DNA of 39,805 nt from a virus: IMG/VR virus record IMGVR_UViG_3300043331_001695, positions 1-39,805 of that record. One strand, given 5' to 3'. Both the position numbers and the translations under genes were made by a program. Below, in pieces: positions 22,907 through 31,139 of this stretch. The notes under the pieces are model-generated. The model was not told where the DNA came from. It was given only the letters and a program-made list of their open reading frames with translations, and searched no databases. Position 1 is the first letter of the stretch. The number at the start of each line of letters is the position of its first letter.

Positions 22907-24072
22907 CAGGCGACCTTGACGTTGGTCAGCTTCGCGGCCGCCTTCGTGGCCTTGAGGGCGATCGCGACCGGGCCCATCTCGACCTCGCCGGTCTTGACCG
23001 CGCCGGCGGTGGTGAAGTCAGGCAGCCACGTGCGGACCAGGGGGCTGTTGACCTCGGCGACGCCGTGGAAGCCGTCCATGCCGAGGCGGACCGCGTAGAT
23101 GTCGGTCAGGCCGGTGACGTTGGTGGTGCCGGCCCCCAGGTCCAGGTCGCGGGTCTCGGTCGGGATGATCCAGGAGCTGGAGCCGGCCTTCTCGCCCAGG
23201 TCGACGAACCGGATGCCGTTGTAGCCGTCGACGCGGCGGCCGAAGGCGTCCTCGGAGGGGGTGAGGTAGCCGGCCCACTTGGCCAGCGCCCGGATCCGGC
23301 CGATGCCCTGGGTGTTGGCGAGGATGAGGACGTTCTCGCGGCTGTCGAGGGCGTCCAGCAGCGCGTCCAGCCACTCCATGGCCGCGAACGCCTCGGCCTG
23401 GGTGTCGATCGTGGCCGAGCGCCAGTCCAGCCCGGCGGTGACGCTGCCGTCGGTGATGCCGAGCTCAGTGGAGGAGCCGACGAGGGCCTTCTTGAGGCCA
23501 TCGAAGCCGTTGGCGTCCACGGCAGTGTCGCCGTTGATGGCGGCGTCGGCGAACTTGGTCCGGGTGGCCTTGACCAGCTCGGCGAGCTGGAAGCTGGTTT
23601 CGGCGGCGGCGCGGCCCAGGCGGTGGGAGACGCGGTCGATCTGGAAGCTGCCGCCCAGCGGCTTGAGCTCGACGGTGTAGCGGGCCTTGGTGACCTCGGT
23701 GGGGGTGTACTCGGCGTTGATCGCGCGGAACGCGGCGGCGCGCTGGCTGGTCTGGCGGGTGTAGCCGTAGATCAGGGTGCCGCCGCCGGTTGGGGAGACG
23801 GCGTCGTCGAAGGTGAGGGCGTCGAGCAGGGCCGAGGACTTGCGGAACTCGTCGATGATGTTGACGTCGATGTCGTCGGTGGCGTTCAGCTTGGCCTGGG
23901 CCAGGGTGACGACCCCGGCCTCGGCGCCGAGGGAGGCGACCGCCAGGCGCAGGCGCTGGTGGAGGCGGTCGGCGAGGCGGGCGGGCGCGGGCGAGCCGAG
24001 GATGGCGGCCAAGAACGAACCAACGAGGACGAGGGCGGCGGCCGAGCCGGCCAGCACCGAGAGCCGAAGCAC
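22906..24072 (-). CDS. major capsid protein, HK97-type
   Basis: 388 residues. From residue 55 on (LAQAKLNATDDIDVNIIDEF) it is a recognisable actinophage capsid protein, with E-loop-like and P-domain regions and the C-terminal VEMGPVAIALKATKAA. Location after the scaffold supports this. Odd: the start with the best ribosome site (AGGAGG 9 bases before GTG 24072) adds about 50 residues containing a strong hydrophobic segment at 5-25, like a signal anchor. No start codon lies close to residue 55. The extension may be a delta-like region removed on maturation, or an annotation trap. Confidence 0.9.
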   Translation of the reverse strand: MLRLSVLAGSAAALVLVGSFLAAILGSPAPARLADRLHQRLRLAVASLGAEAGVVTLAQAKLNATDDIDVNIIDEFRKSSALLDALTFDDAVSPTGGGTLIYGYTRQTSQRAAAFRAINAEYTPTEVTKARYTVELKPLGGSFQIDRVSHRLGRAAAETSFQLAELVKATRTKFADAAINGDTAVDANGFDGLKKALVGSSTELGITDGSVTAGLDWRSATIDTQAEAFAAMEWLDALLDALDSRENVLILANTQGIGRIRALAKWAGYLTPSEDAFGRRVDGYNGIRFVDLGEKAGSSSWIIPTETRDLDLGAGTTNVTGLTDIYAVRLGMDGFHGVAEVNSPLVRTWLPDFTTAGAVKTGEVEMGPVAIALKATKAAAKLTNVKVA

Positions 24073-24080
24073 GGGAGGTG

Positions 24081-24213
24081 GCCTCCTGGAGGCGAGAGAA
24101 GAGCACGCGAGAACGGAGGGTCCCGGTTCGCCACTCCAGGTGGCCCGTCGGGTCTCGCGTCCGCCTCCAGGGCGGTCCTACGAGCTGCTCGTCCGCGTCC
24201 ACCTCCAGGGTGG
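24081..24213 (-). repeat. hairpin array in the capsid gene leader
   Basis: Three small stem-loops share the plus-strand loop TCCAG: CCAC/GTGG at 24131-24143, CCGCC/GGCGG at 24161-24175 and CCACC/GGTGG at 24199-24213; the last two have stems that co-vary. A 13-bp palindrome at 24081-24093 overlaps the capsid ribosome site. The 205-base gap between scaffold and capsid genes holds nothing else I can identify. Confidence 0.55.
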
Positions 24214-24277
24214 CCTGTGCGGCTGCTGAGCGGGATGGTGCGGCAGCCGAACAGTGGCTGTCAAGCAGCCGGGCCGG

Positions 24278-25057
24278 TCATCGCTGGTAGCGGGCGGCGA
24301 TCGCCTCCTCGAGGGTCTTGGCCTTGCCGCCGGAGCCGCCGTTGCCGCCCTCGAACCCGCCCCCGCCGCCGGCGCCCGGGTACTTGGTGAGCTTGAGGCC
24401 GGGCTCGTCTTTGACCGCGGCGTCGAGGGCCTTGCCGATGGCCTTCTTGGCCTCGGCCTCATCAGCGGGGTCGACGTCCTTCAGGGTCTCGGCGAGGTAG
24501 GGCCAGGCAAGGCGGCCGTTGATCTCCTTGGTGGCGGCGACGTCGTTGAAGACGCCGCGGAGGGCGAGGCGCCGGTTCTCCCGCTTGAGGTCGGCCAGCT
24601 CCCGCTGTTCCTTGCGGCGTTCGGCCTCGGCCTCCTCCCGCGCCTTGGCCTCAGCTTGGCGCTTGGCCTCGTCCGGCTCGTGCTTGGCCCGCAGCTCCTG
24701 GGCTTCCTTCTCGGCTTTCTCGCGGGCCTCGCGTTCGGCCTTGGACTCGGTGCGGAACCGGCCGGCCTCATCCCGGGCCCGCTTCAGCTCGGCGTTGACC
24801 TTGCGGAGCGCGGCCCGTTCGGCCTCGGTGGGGGTCTCGTTCTTGTCGAGCTTGTCGAGGGCGGCTTGGGCTTGCTCGTCGAGCGATCGGGTGTCGGGGG
24901 GCGGGTCGCTGGAGCCGCCCTGGCCGCCTTGGCCGCCCGCTCCCCCACCGTCACCGTCGCCGTCGGGGGCGCCGCCGGCGATGACCGGCATGAGGGGTCG
25001 GCCGGCCCGGGCCCACCAGCGGCGGCCGCGGACGAGCATGGTGTGGAACTCAGGCAT
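24278..25057 (-). CDS. capsid scaffold protein
   Basis: 259 residues; I choose the ATG at 25057 with GGAAGGAG upstream. A Gly/Asp-rich N-terminal part is followed by a long charged coiled coil (residues 70-165, e.g. AEREAREKAEKEAQELRAKH) and a C-terminal TLEEAIAARYQR helix, the usual scaffold design. Located before the major capsid gene. No protease domain is visible, so capsid assembly may not use a separate prohead protease. Confidence 0.85.
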   Translation of the reverse strand: MPEFHTMLVRGRRWWARAGRPLMPVIAGGAPDGDGDGGGAGGQGGQGGSSDPPPDTRSLDEQAQAALDKLDKNETPTEAERAALRKVNAELKRARDEAGRFRTESKAEREAREKAEKEAQELRAKHEPDEAKRQAEAKAREEAEAERRKEQRELADLKRENRRLALRGVFNDVAATKEINGRLAWPYLAETLKDVDPADEAEAKKAIGKALDAAVKDEPGLKLTKYPGAGGGGGFEGGNGGSGGKAKTLEEAIAARYQR

Positions 25058-25334
25058 CGGGTGCTCCTTCCGGGTCGACGACGACCACATCGAAGGGGTG
25101 CAGGTGGTCGCCGTACCAGGTCAGCCAAACGTGGGGGTCCTCGGCCAGCCGCTCCAGGTCGCCATCTTCGAGCACCAGGCGGACGCAGATCCTCGGGTGG
25201 CCAGTGGACTGGCCGACGTCGACCAGGGTCTCGACCGGGCGGATCTCGCCGGTAGGGTCGCCGTCGGGTGGGGCGAAGACGACACGACGGGCGCCTTCCC
25301 AGATGAGGTCGTCGGGGATCGGGACCGGCCGCAT
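25050..25334 (-). CDS. hypothetical protein, 94 aa, head region
   Basis: Starts MRPVPIPDDLIWEGARRVVF; compact alpha/beta with RICVRLVLEDGDLERLAEDP and WLTWYGDHLHPFDVVVVDPE. No Cys or membrane helix. Similar small proteins occur between minor capsid and scaffold genes in actinophages, without known function. TGATG overlap upstream, 8-base overlap downstream. Confidence 0.65.
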   Translation of the reverse strand: MRPVPIPDDLIWEGARRVVFAPPDGDPTGEIRPVETLVDVGQSTGHPRICVRLVLEDGDLERLAEDPHVWLTWYGDHLHPFDVVVVDPEGAPDA

Positions 25335-25525
25335 CAGAACGTGCCCGGCTCCGAGACCGGCTTGGCCAGCTCCTCGTCGACCGGCTGCTGGACGGCGCCG
25401 CACTGGGCGCAGACGACCGGGCCGGCCTGGAGCAGGTCGGGGCCGACCTTGGCGGCCATGACCGCCCGGGGCTTGCCGTACCAGCGGCAGCTGCTGGTGG
25501 GGCAGCTGACGGTCGGGTAGATCAT
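25334..25525 (-). CDS. zinc-ribbon protein, 63 aa
   Basis: Contains SCPTSSC near residue 7 and VCAQCG near 39, that is C-x4-C and C-x2-C about 25 residues apart, a likely zinc ribbon. Starts MIYPTVSCPTSSCRWYG. Coupled by ATGA and TGATG to its neighbours. Function unknown; perhaps a minor virion or regulatory protein. Confidence 0.65.
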   Translation of the reverse strand: MIYPTVSCPTSSCRWYGKPRAVMAAKVGPDLLQAGPVVCAQCGAVQQPVDEELAKPVSEPGTF

Positions 25526-25701
25526 CGGCCCCTCCGGTTCCTGGTGCGGGCGGCCTTGCGGGCCATCCGGGAGCGGGTCGGGTGGCCCTTGGCCATGGCG
25601 TTGGAGATCCGGGCCGCCTTGCGCTTGCTCATCCCGCGGCGGCGCAGCGCCTCATACCAGCGGCTGTTCTTGATCGAGGGGCCGTGTCGGTGGCCGGGCA
25701 T
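25522..25701 (-). CDS. small basic helical protein (DUF7218-like)
   Basis: 59 residues, highly basic. The core SIKNSRWYEALRRRGMSKRK followed by AARISNAMAKG is a pattern seen in small phage and plasmid proteins of unknown role (helix-turn-helix-like, 'IKN...YEALR..G.SK.KAARI'). Starts at the ATG that overlaps the MuF-like stop. Nucleic-acid binding is likely from charge. Confidence 0.65.
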   Translation of the reverse strand: MPGHRHGPSIKNSRWYEALRRRGMSKRKAARISNAMAKGHPTRSRMARKAARTRNRRGR

Positions 25702-26834
25702 CAGCGGGCACCTCCGATCTGGGTCCGACCCTGGGAGTACCGGAGGCTGTTCGGCGACGTCGCGGCCACGTGCTCCCGCAGCCTGGCCATCGCCTGCTTG
25801 CGGTGACGGGTGGCCTTGGCCTTGGCGACGTCGTCGAGGGCGACCAGCTCGCGGCGGCGCCACTTGCGGACCAGCCGCTCCAGCGACCGCGCGTAGGCGC
25901 GGGCGGCCTCCCCCTCCGGATCCGCCGTCGGCCCCTCCAGGGATGGGGTGACGCCGGGCAGGTAGGCGGCGAGGCCGTGGCGGCAGCCCGGATGGAACAG
26001 CCCGGCCGCGGTGGCCTCGGCCAGACTCGCATACCCCTGGCCATCAGCACCGATGGACAGGATGCGGCCTTCCCAGGGGCGGCAGACCACGCACTCGCCG
26101 GGCACATCCGACACCCGGACCAGCCCGATCCCGTGGTCCTGCAAGCGGTCGAGGGCCGCGTTAAGCAGCGTCCGCTCGGTCACGGCACGGGTGGCCATCT
26201 CCACGTAGGCGGCGAGCTCCCAACGGCGGCCGCGGGCGTCGACGAACCCGGTGATGCCCTCGTCGGCGAGGCGGTCCAGGGCCCGCTGGGCGGCCTGCCG
26301 CCGCGTGGCACCGCCGGCGATCGCGTCGCGTACCGTCCCCTCCACCGACGGGAGGGCGGTGCCGGTCGGGAGGCGGCTGGCCTGGGTGGCGGCCCGCTGC
26401 CAGCCGCGGGCGGCCTGCCCCGGGGCGTCGGCGGCGGCGCGGTCGAGCCGCCACATGAGGTCGGTGACCTGCTGGCGGCGGGTCTGTTCGGCCCGGCCGG
26501 CACGCTCGAGGGCACGGCTGGCCGCGGCTGTCAGGGTCGCCCCGGCGCGTTGGAGCCGGTCGGCCTCCCCATCGGCGGCCCGCTCACCGGCGGTCCAGGC
26601 GTCGCCGACGGCCTCCACGGCCAAGGTGAGCATCCGGGGGCGGAGCGCGGCGAGGCGGCGTTCGGCGAGGCGGCGGAGGGCCTGGGCGTGGAGGGCGACC
26701 GCGACCAGCGGGTCAGCGGCCTTGAGGACGGCCAGCAGGAGCCGGGCGGCGGCAGGGAGGAGGGTGACCTCGAGGCCGGAGAGGAGCCGACGGAGGCGTT
26801 GGGCGGCCCGGGTGGCTGATTCCGGCCGAATCAC
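25701..26834 (-). CDS. minor capsid protein (phage_min_cap2 / MuF-like)
   Basis: 377 residues. The N-terminal 200 residues are Ala/Arg/Leu-rich helices; the C-terminal part (RWELAAYVEMATRAVTERTL, then GECVVCRPWEG and FHPGCRHGLAAYLPG) has the family's C-x2-C and HPxCRH motifs. These proteins sit inside the head near the portal and may enter the cell with DNA. The GTG at 26834 forms GTGA with the upstream stop, and copy C of the 17-bp palindrome covers its first six codons. Confidence 0.85.
   Translation of the reverse strand: MIRPESATRAAQRLRRLLSGLEVTLLPAAARLLLAVLKAADPLVAVALHAQALRRLAERRLAALRPRMLTLAVEAVGDAWTAGERAADGEADRLQRAGATLTAAASRALERAGRAEQTRRQQVTDLMWRLDRAAADAPGQAARGWQRAATQASRLPTGTALPSVEGTVRDAIAGGATRRQAAQRALDRLADEGITGFVDARGRRWELAAYVEMATRAVTERTLLNAALDRLQDHGIGLVRVSDVPGECVVCRPWEGRILSIGADGQGYASLAEATAAGLFHPGCRHGLAAYLPGVTPSLEGPTADPEGEAARAYARSLERLVRKWRRRELVALDDVAKAKATRHRKQAMARLREHVAATSPNSLRYSQGRTQIGGAR
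26817..26833. repeat. 17-bp palindrome, copy C
   Basis: TGATTCCGGCCGAATCA, one base from the consensus. It spans the start of the minor capsid gene (GTG ATT CGG CCG GAA TCA) and the stop of the gene before it, so a bound protein would meet polymerase in the middle of the head operon. Confidence 0.7.
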
Positions 26835-27196
26835 GCGCCGAGCCTCGCCCTGCGCCGAGCGTCCTGCTCCTGATGCCAAGCCTCGCGAGTTCGCCGCTGA
26901 CGCCGCGTCATGGCCGGCGTGCGCGACCAGGCCCGCGGCTGGGCAGCGCCCTGCGGGTGGCCGTAGGGCAGCGGCAGGTAGGACGTGTTGCCGTCGTCGG
27001 TCCAGACGTAGTTGTTGGACCGGTGCAGCCCGTCGTGGCCGCGGCGCAGGCCGCAGCGCCAGAAGGTGTAGCCGCCGCTGCCAGGCGTACCGTCGTTGGG
27101 GCAGTGGTTGCAGTAGCCGGCCAGCATGGCCCGCAGGTCGTACCAGGCGTTCTTGACGCGATGAATGGCCCGCCAGGCCTTCCCGGGCAGCCTCAC
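26831..27196 (-). CDS. Cys/His-rich 'GHDGLH' protein, 121 aa
   Basis: Start at the GTG that overlaps the portal stop as GTGA. Residues 27-60 have CNHC and WRCGLRRGHDGLHRSNNYVW: C-x2-C, then C and H residues of a zinc site, a signature I know from actinophage proteins next to portal genes. The C-terminus is Arg/Gln-rich and helical. Function unknown. Confidence 0.65.
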   Translation of the reverse strand: MRLPGKAWRAIHRVKNAWYDLRAMLAGYCNHCPNDGTPGSGGYTFWRCGLRRGHDGLHRSNNYVWTDDGNTSYLPLPYGHPQGAAQPRAWSRTPAMTRRQRRTREAWHQEQDARRRARLGA

Positions 27197-28755
27197 TCCG
27201 GTTCGCCTCCTTCCCCCTCGCCCTGGCCGCCGCCGCCCTGGCCGAACGGCTCGGGTGGCCGCTCGGCCTCGCGGCGCTTGGCGATGCGGGCGACCTCCTC
27301 GGCCCGCTCCGCTTCCGTCCACCTGGGGTGGGCCATCTCGACCTTGATCTCGTCGGAGACGGCCTCGGCGCTGTCGAGCAGGGCGATCGTCTGGGCGACC
27401 TCGGCCAGGTCGCTCTCGAACACGTCGCCGGGCTCCAGGTTCGGCCGCTCGACGTCGGTGCTGCGGCCGAAGACCTCACGGTCGAACAGCAGCAGCCGCT
27501 CGGCCAGCCGCTCAGCCGCGGACTCCCAGTAGCCCCACTTCGCTCTCGTCGTCGCGACGGACTTGCGTTCCTTGATCCGCCGCGCCGTCCCGCTCTCGGC
27601 CGGCCCCTCGATCTCCAGCCCGAAGCTCTGGGGGGCGTAGCCGCTGGCGTTGACGATCTGGGCGAACAGCTCCCGGCACGCGCCGACCAGCTGCTCGGTG
27701 CGGATCTCGAACTGGACCGGCTCGATCGCCGGCGAGTCGGTCGACCCGGGTGGCAGGTCGAGGGGGGCGAAGACCTCGGCGTCCAGGTCGAAGGCCTTGC
27801 CGTCGCCGGCGCGGCCCTGGTCGAGATACTCGTCGGGGACCAGGATGCGGCCCTTGGCCAGGCGGATCTCCCGGATCAGGGCCGTGTAGGTCTCATCCAG
27901 GGCGTCCATGAGGCTCTCGGCGCCCTCGAAGTCGCTGCGGCCCCACATCGCCGCCGCCCGGTCAGCGCGAAGCCGCCGTGCTGGGCGCTGGTTGGCGACG
28001 TACTCGACGTCCAGCCCACCGAGGGGCGACAGGTCGGGGAGCTGGACGGTGACCTCCAGGCCCTGGCCGAGCGGCCGGGTCGCGTCCTGCTCGGCGAGGT
28101 TGACCTGGCGGCCGATCGCCTCGGCGGTGCCGAGATACAGGCGGTGGGCGACCCGGCCGGGCTCATGCAGCTCCAGGTGCCGCCAGGTCTTCTGGGGGTC
28201 GTCGTCGGGGCCGACCTGCCGCCAGAAGATCACCTCCGTGAGGCGGCCGCGGCGGAAGGTGGGAACGGCGGCGTCGGCGTGGACGAGCTCCCACAGGGGG
28301 TGGTCGGCGACGGCGGTGTCCCAGCTGGCGACCAGGTAGACGCCACCGAGGGCCCCTGAGACTTCCATGGCCTCGTGGAGGCGGTTGTTGCCGCCGTTGT
28401 CCCGCAGGATCTCATCCAGGCGCCGCTGGATGGGCCGCTGCTCCGAGGGGGCTTTGCCTTCGGAGGGGATGGACCAGACGGGGGGCTCGCCGACCAGCAT
28501 GTCGGCGCCGGACTTGGCGATGTCGGCGGCGGCGGGGAGGTGCAGGCGCTGCCGCGAGGTGGGGACGAGGGTGTCGACGGTCCGGGACCAGAATCCGCCG
28601 AGGACGCGGGTGGTGGTGCGGTTGACGGTGGCGTACAGCTTCCCCAGGCTCGCCGGGTCACCCTGGTACCAGGTGGCGGCCTCGGCCAGGGCCTCATAGG
28701 CGCGGGTGAACTCGGTGGGCGGCCAGGGCGCCCTGGTGTCGGTGGGGAACGGCAT
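27193..28755 (-). CDS. portal protein
   Basis: 520 residues, SPP1 gp6/PF05133-like. Recognisable parts: the early wing domain (ADIAKSGADMLVGEPPVWSI), the central SDFEGAESLMDALDETYTAL segment (the classic D..E....D.....l region) and the QLVGACRELFAQIVNASGYA stretch before the clip/stem. It forms the dodecameric DNA channel. The acidic Gly/Glu-rich C-terminus is probably disordered. ATG overlaps the upstream stop as TGATG. Confidence 0.92.
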   Translation of the reverse strand: MPFPTDTRAPWPPTEFTRAYEALAEAATWYQGDPASLGKLYATVNRTTTRVLGGFWSRTVDTLVPTSRQRLHLPAAADIAKSGADMLVGEPPVWSIPSEGKAPSEQRPIQRRLDEILRDNGGNNRLHEAMEVSGALGGVYLVASWDTAVADHPLWELVHADAAVPTFRRGRLTEVIFWRQVGPDDDPQKTWRHLELHEPGRVAHRLYLGTAEAIGRQVNLAEQDATRPLGQGLEVTVQLPDLSPLGGLDVEYVANQRPARRLRADRAAAMWGRSDFEGAESLMDALDETYTALIREIRLAKGRILVPDEYLDQGRAGDGKAFDLDAEVFAPLDLPPGSTDSPAIEPVQFEIRTEQLVGACRELFAQIVNASGYAPQSFGLEIEGPAESGTARRIKERKSVATTRAKWGYWESAAERLAERLLLFDREVFGRSTDVERPNLEPGDVFESDLAEVAQTIALLDSAEAVSDEIKVEMAHPRWTEAERAEEVARIAKRREAERPPEPFGQGGGGQGEGEGGEPE

Positions 28756-28979
28756 CAGGCGTCCCGCTCCATCAGCGCCTGCTTCAGGTAACAGGCCAGG
28801 TCCAGGGCTTCCTCGTAGGCGTCGCGGAGCGCGTCGCGGCCGTTGTGGGGCTGCAGCGGCGTCCCGTAGCGCTGGGTGCCGAGGCGCTTGCGGGACTGGA
28901 TGTCTGCCGAGACAGCGTCGTGCACCAGGGCGTGGTCGTTGGCGTCGGGCAGCGGCTGGTCTCCTTCACGGAGCCGCAC
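28755..28979 (-). CDS. small conserved phage protein (MazG-like helical fragment)
   Basis: 74 residues, GTG start. HDAVSADIQSRKRLGTQRYG followed by PLQPHNGRDALRDAYEEALD and LACYLKQAL is a pattern common to many actinophage proteins; the ..E..D...YL helix resembles the MazG/dUTPase-like nucleotide hydrolase fold, but a full active site (four acidic residues) is not evident. Located between terminase and portal. Confidence 0.65.
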   Translation of the reverse strand: MRLREGDQPLPDANDHALVHDAVSADIQSRKRLGTQRYGTPLQPHNGRDALRDAYEEALDLACYLKQALMERDA

Positions 28980-29162
28980 CTACTGCCTCGTCTGCTCGAC
29001 CGGCTCGTCGTCGCGGTCCTCGACCTTGACCTCGACGACGCGGCCGCCGGCGAGCTCGATCGCGTCCAGGACCTGGCCGACCACGCCGCGGTCGAAGCTG
29101 GTGTGCTGCTGGATGAGCTCGATGAGGTCCTCGCGGGTCGCGCTGCGCTGCCGTCGTGGCAT
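28980..29162 (-). CDS. hypothetical helical protein, 60 aa
   Basis: ATG at 29162 with GGAGG upstream; an in-frame ATG 72 bases earlier lacks a ribosome site. Starts MPRRQRSATREDLIELIQQH, then GVVGQVLDAIELAGGRVVEV and an acidic tail. Looks like a small DNA-contacting or structural helix-strand protein. Unknown. Confidence 0.55.
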   Translation of the reverse strand: MPRRQRSATREDLIELIQQHTSFDRGVVGQVLDAIELAGGRVVEVKVEDRDDEPVEQTRQ

Positions 29163-29260
29163 CCTGCCCCCCTCCGTGCGGATGCTGCTCGCCTGCCGTG
29201 CATCATGCCACGAGACTGCCTGGCTGCCGAACACCAGACGGCCCGTTGGCGGCCTGTAAA

Positions 29261-29276
29261 GGGCCCTCAGAGGCCC
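29261..29276 (-). terminator. short hairpin after the large terminase gene
   Basis: GGGCC (29261-29265) pairs with GGCCC (29272-29276); on the minus strand it is followed by TTTA. It lies about 40 bases after the terminase stop in a 152-base gap and may be a weak terminator or processing site. Nothing else is seen in the gap. Confidence 0.35.
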
Positions 29277-29314
29277 GCAGCGCCTGTCCGGCGGGTCCTG
29301 AGACCTCCGGGCGC

Positions 29315-30592
29315 TCAGGCGGCGTCCTGTTCACGTCGCAGCCACCGGGCCCACTCGGCCCGGGCGGCCATCGTCCCGTAGCGGAGCGCGTCCAGGCTGT
29401 GGTCGGCCTGCTTGAGCGGGGCGTCCTCGCCCTTCTCGGCCTTGGCCGGATCCCACACGTACCCGGGCAGCTCCTCGAGGAGGCCGCGGCAGCGGCGGTG
29501 GATCCGCAGCCGATCCGCCCCGAGGATGCTGCTGACGGCTTGGATGCCGTCCAGGACCCGGTTGTCGGCATCCAGGACGCCGGTGAGGCCGTCGCGGCGG
29601 AGCTGGGCCTTGAACGAGGCGGCGGAAGGGTCGACGGCGACCCACCGGGGGGCGATCGCCAGGCGCTGGTGGAGGAGGCGGGGGCCGGCCGTCAGCAGCC
29701 ACATCCGCAGCGCGGCCGAGTACTCGAGGTCGGTCTTCTGCCGCATCGCCCGCGCGCTGTCCCAGCGCCACTCGTCAACCACCTGGAGGCGCGGGAGCCG
29801 CTCGTCGCTGATGCCGAGGAGGAGGGCGGCGAAGGGGTTGGCGGTGCCGTAGTCGACCCCGACCCACCACAGCTCCCGCATCGGGGGGAGCTGGTCGACC
29901 ACATGGCGGGTCCCGTCGAACATGTCGTAGATGGCGCCTTCGGCGGCGACCCAGAGGCCGAGGATGAAGCGTTTGAACCAGACCCCGGCGTACTCCTTAC
30001 GGATCTGGGCCTTGTACTCGCTGGTCAGATGCGGGTTGTCGTCCAGGGTGAAGTGATAGCGGGCCCAGGCGCGGTCACCGGCCATGCGGTCCAGGAACTT
30101 CTTCAGCCAGTGCACCGGGTTGTCCGGGTTGGTCGACGCGAAGAGGCGCGCGCCGGGGGGTGACAGGCGGGAGAGGAGCATCATCCACATGCTCTCGGGC
30201 CAGGTGGTGACCTCGTCGGCGTAGGCGCCGAGGATCGTCTTGCCGCGGATCTTGGTCTCGGCCTGAGCGTCGTTGGCCCCGACGAGCTGGACCGGGCGGC
30301 CGAAGATGGTGCACCACTTGGCCCCGCGGGTGTGCTGGAACAGGTGACCGGGGAGCATGCCGCGGATCAGCTCGACGGCGTTGTCCTCGATGGTCTGCTG
30401 GGTCTTGCCGATCATGACCAGCAGCTCGCCGGGCCCGGGGGTGACGTCGAGGAGCCAGAACAGCCACGCCCACACCGAGCTCCAGGTTTTGCCGGAGCGG
30501 ACGGCACCTTCGGCGACGACCTTGGGCGCGGGGTCGAAGATCACAGCGAGCTGCTTGGGGGAGACGGCCAGGTCGTCGAGGAGCGCGCTCAT
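29315..30592 (-). CDS. terminase large subunit
   Basis: 425 residues, PBSX/SPP1-type packaging motor. ATPase: Walker A-like AEGAVRSGKT at 27-36, Walker B ILGAYADE with D126-E127, and the coupling FASTNPDNP at 151-159. Nuclease: VGVDYGT with D247, VAVDPSA in the middle and D397/D401 in DHSLDALRYG. All expected residues are present. Joined by ATGA to the small subunit gene. Confidence 0.95.
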   Translation of the reverse strand: MSALLDDLAVSPKQLAVIFDPAPKVVAEGAVRSGKTWSSVWAWLFWLLDVTPGPGELLVMIGKTQQTIEDNAVELIRGMLPGHLFQHTRGAKWCTIFGRPVQLVGANDAQAETKIRGKTILGAYADEVTTWPESMWMMLLSRLSPPGARLFASTNPDNPVHWLKKFLDRMAGDRAWARYHFTLDDNPHLTSEYKAQIRKEYAGVWFKRFILGLWVAAEGAIYDMFDGTRHVVDQLPPMRELWWVGVDYGTANPFAALLLGISDERLPRLQVVDEWRWDSARAMRQKTDLEYSAALRMWLLTAGPRLLHQRLAIAPRWVAVDPSAASFKAQLRRDGLTGVLDADNRVLDGIQAVSSILGADRLRIHRRCRGLLEELPGYVWDPAKAEKGEDAPLKQADHSLDALRYGTMAARAEWARWLRREQDAA

Positions 30593-31119
30593 GCCGGCGG
30601 CAGGCTCTCCCCCACCGGGCCCTGTTGGAGGGCCTGGTGGACCCGGCGCATGCTCTCGCGCAGGTCCACCACCACACTGACGTCCGGGTCGCCGCTCTCA
30701 TGCCGCTCGGCCGCCAGATGCTTGTCGAAGGCGGTGGCCGCCGCGACCATCAGGTTCCGCAGATCCCCGGTCGGGGGCCGCTCCAGCTCATGCTCGTTGT
30801 AGGTGTTGTCGCGGCCGCCGAAGTTGAAGGCCAGGAACGGCCCCTCCATCTGGTCGAGCAACTCGTTCGCCTTGTCCAGGAACCGGGCCGACACGGCGGC
30901 GCGGCGGGCGGCGTTGTCGGCTTGGCGGGCCTGGGTCGCGTTTTTCGTTGCGGACCGGTCCCAGCTGTGACCAGCGGCTGCGCCGATGCGTTGGACGGTC
31001 TGGTGGCTGCGGCCGACCTCGCGGGCGATGGAGCCGGCGGAGCGGGTGGGGTCGGCGGTGATGAGGTCGAGGACGCGTTGGCGCTCGGCGTCGGTGACGG
31101 GGTTGCGGTCGCCGGGCAC
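30589..31119 (-). CDS. terminase small subunit
   Basis: 176 residues; GTG start 8 bases after AGGAGG. Residues 10-48 form a helix-turn-helix (VLDLITADPTRSAGSIAREV then GRSHQTVQRIG), the DNA-recognition part of small terminases. The middle is a helical oligomerisation region, and RDNTYNEHELERPP matches a motif often found in actinobacterial small terminases. Gene order (small then large) fits. Confidence 0.85.
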   Translation of the reverse strand: MPGDRNPVTDAERQRVLDLITADPTRSAGSIAREVGRSHQTVQRIGAAAGHSWDRSATKNATQARQADNAARRAAVSARFLDKANELLDQMEGPFLAFNFGGRDNTYNEHELERPPTGDLRNLMVAAATAFDKHLAAERHESGDPDVSVVVDLRESMRRVHQALQQGPVGESLPPA

Positions 31120-31139
31120 TCAGGCACCTCCTGCGGCGG

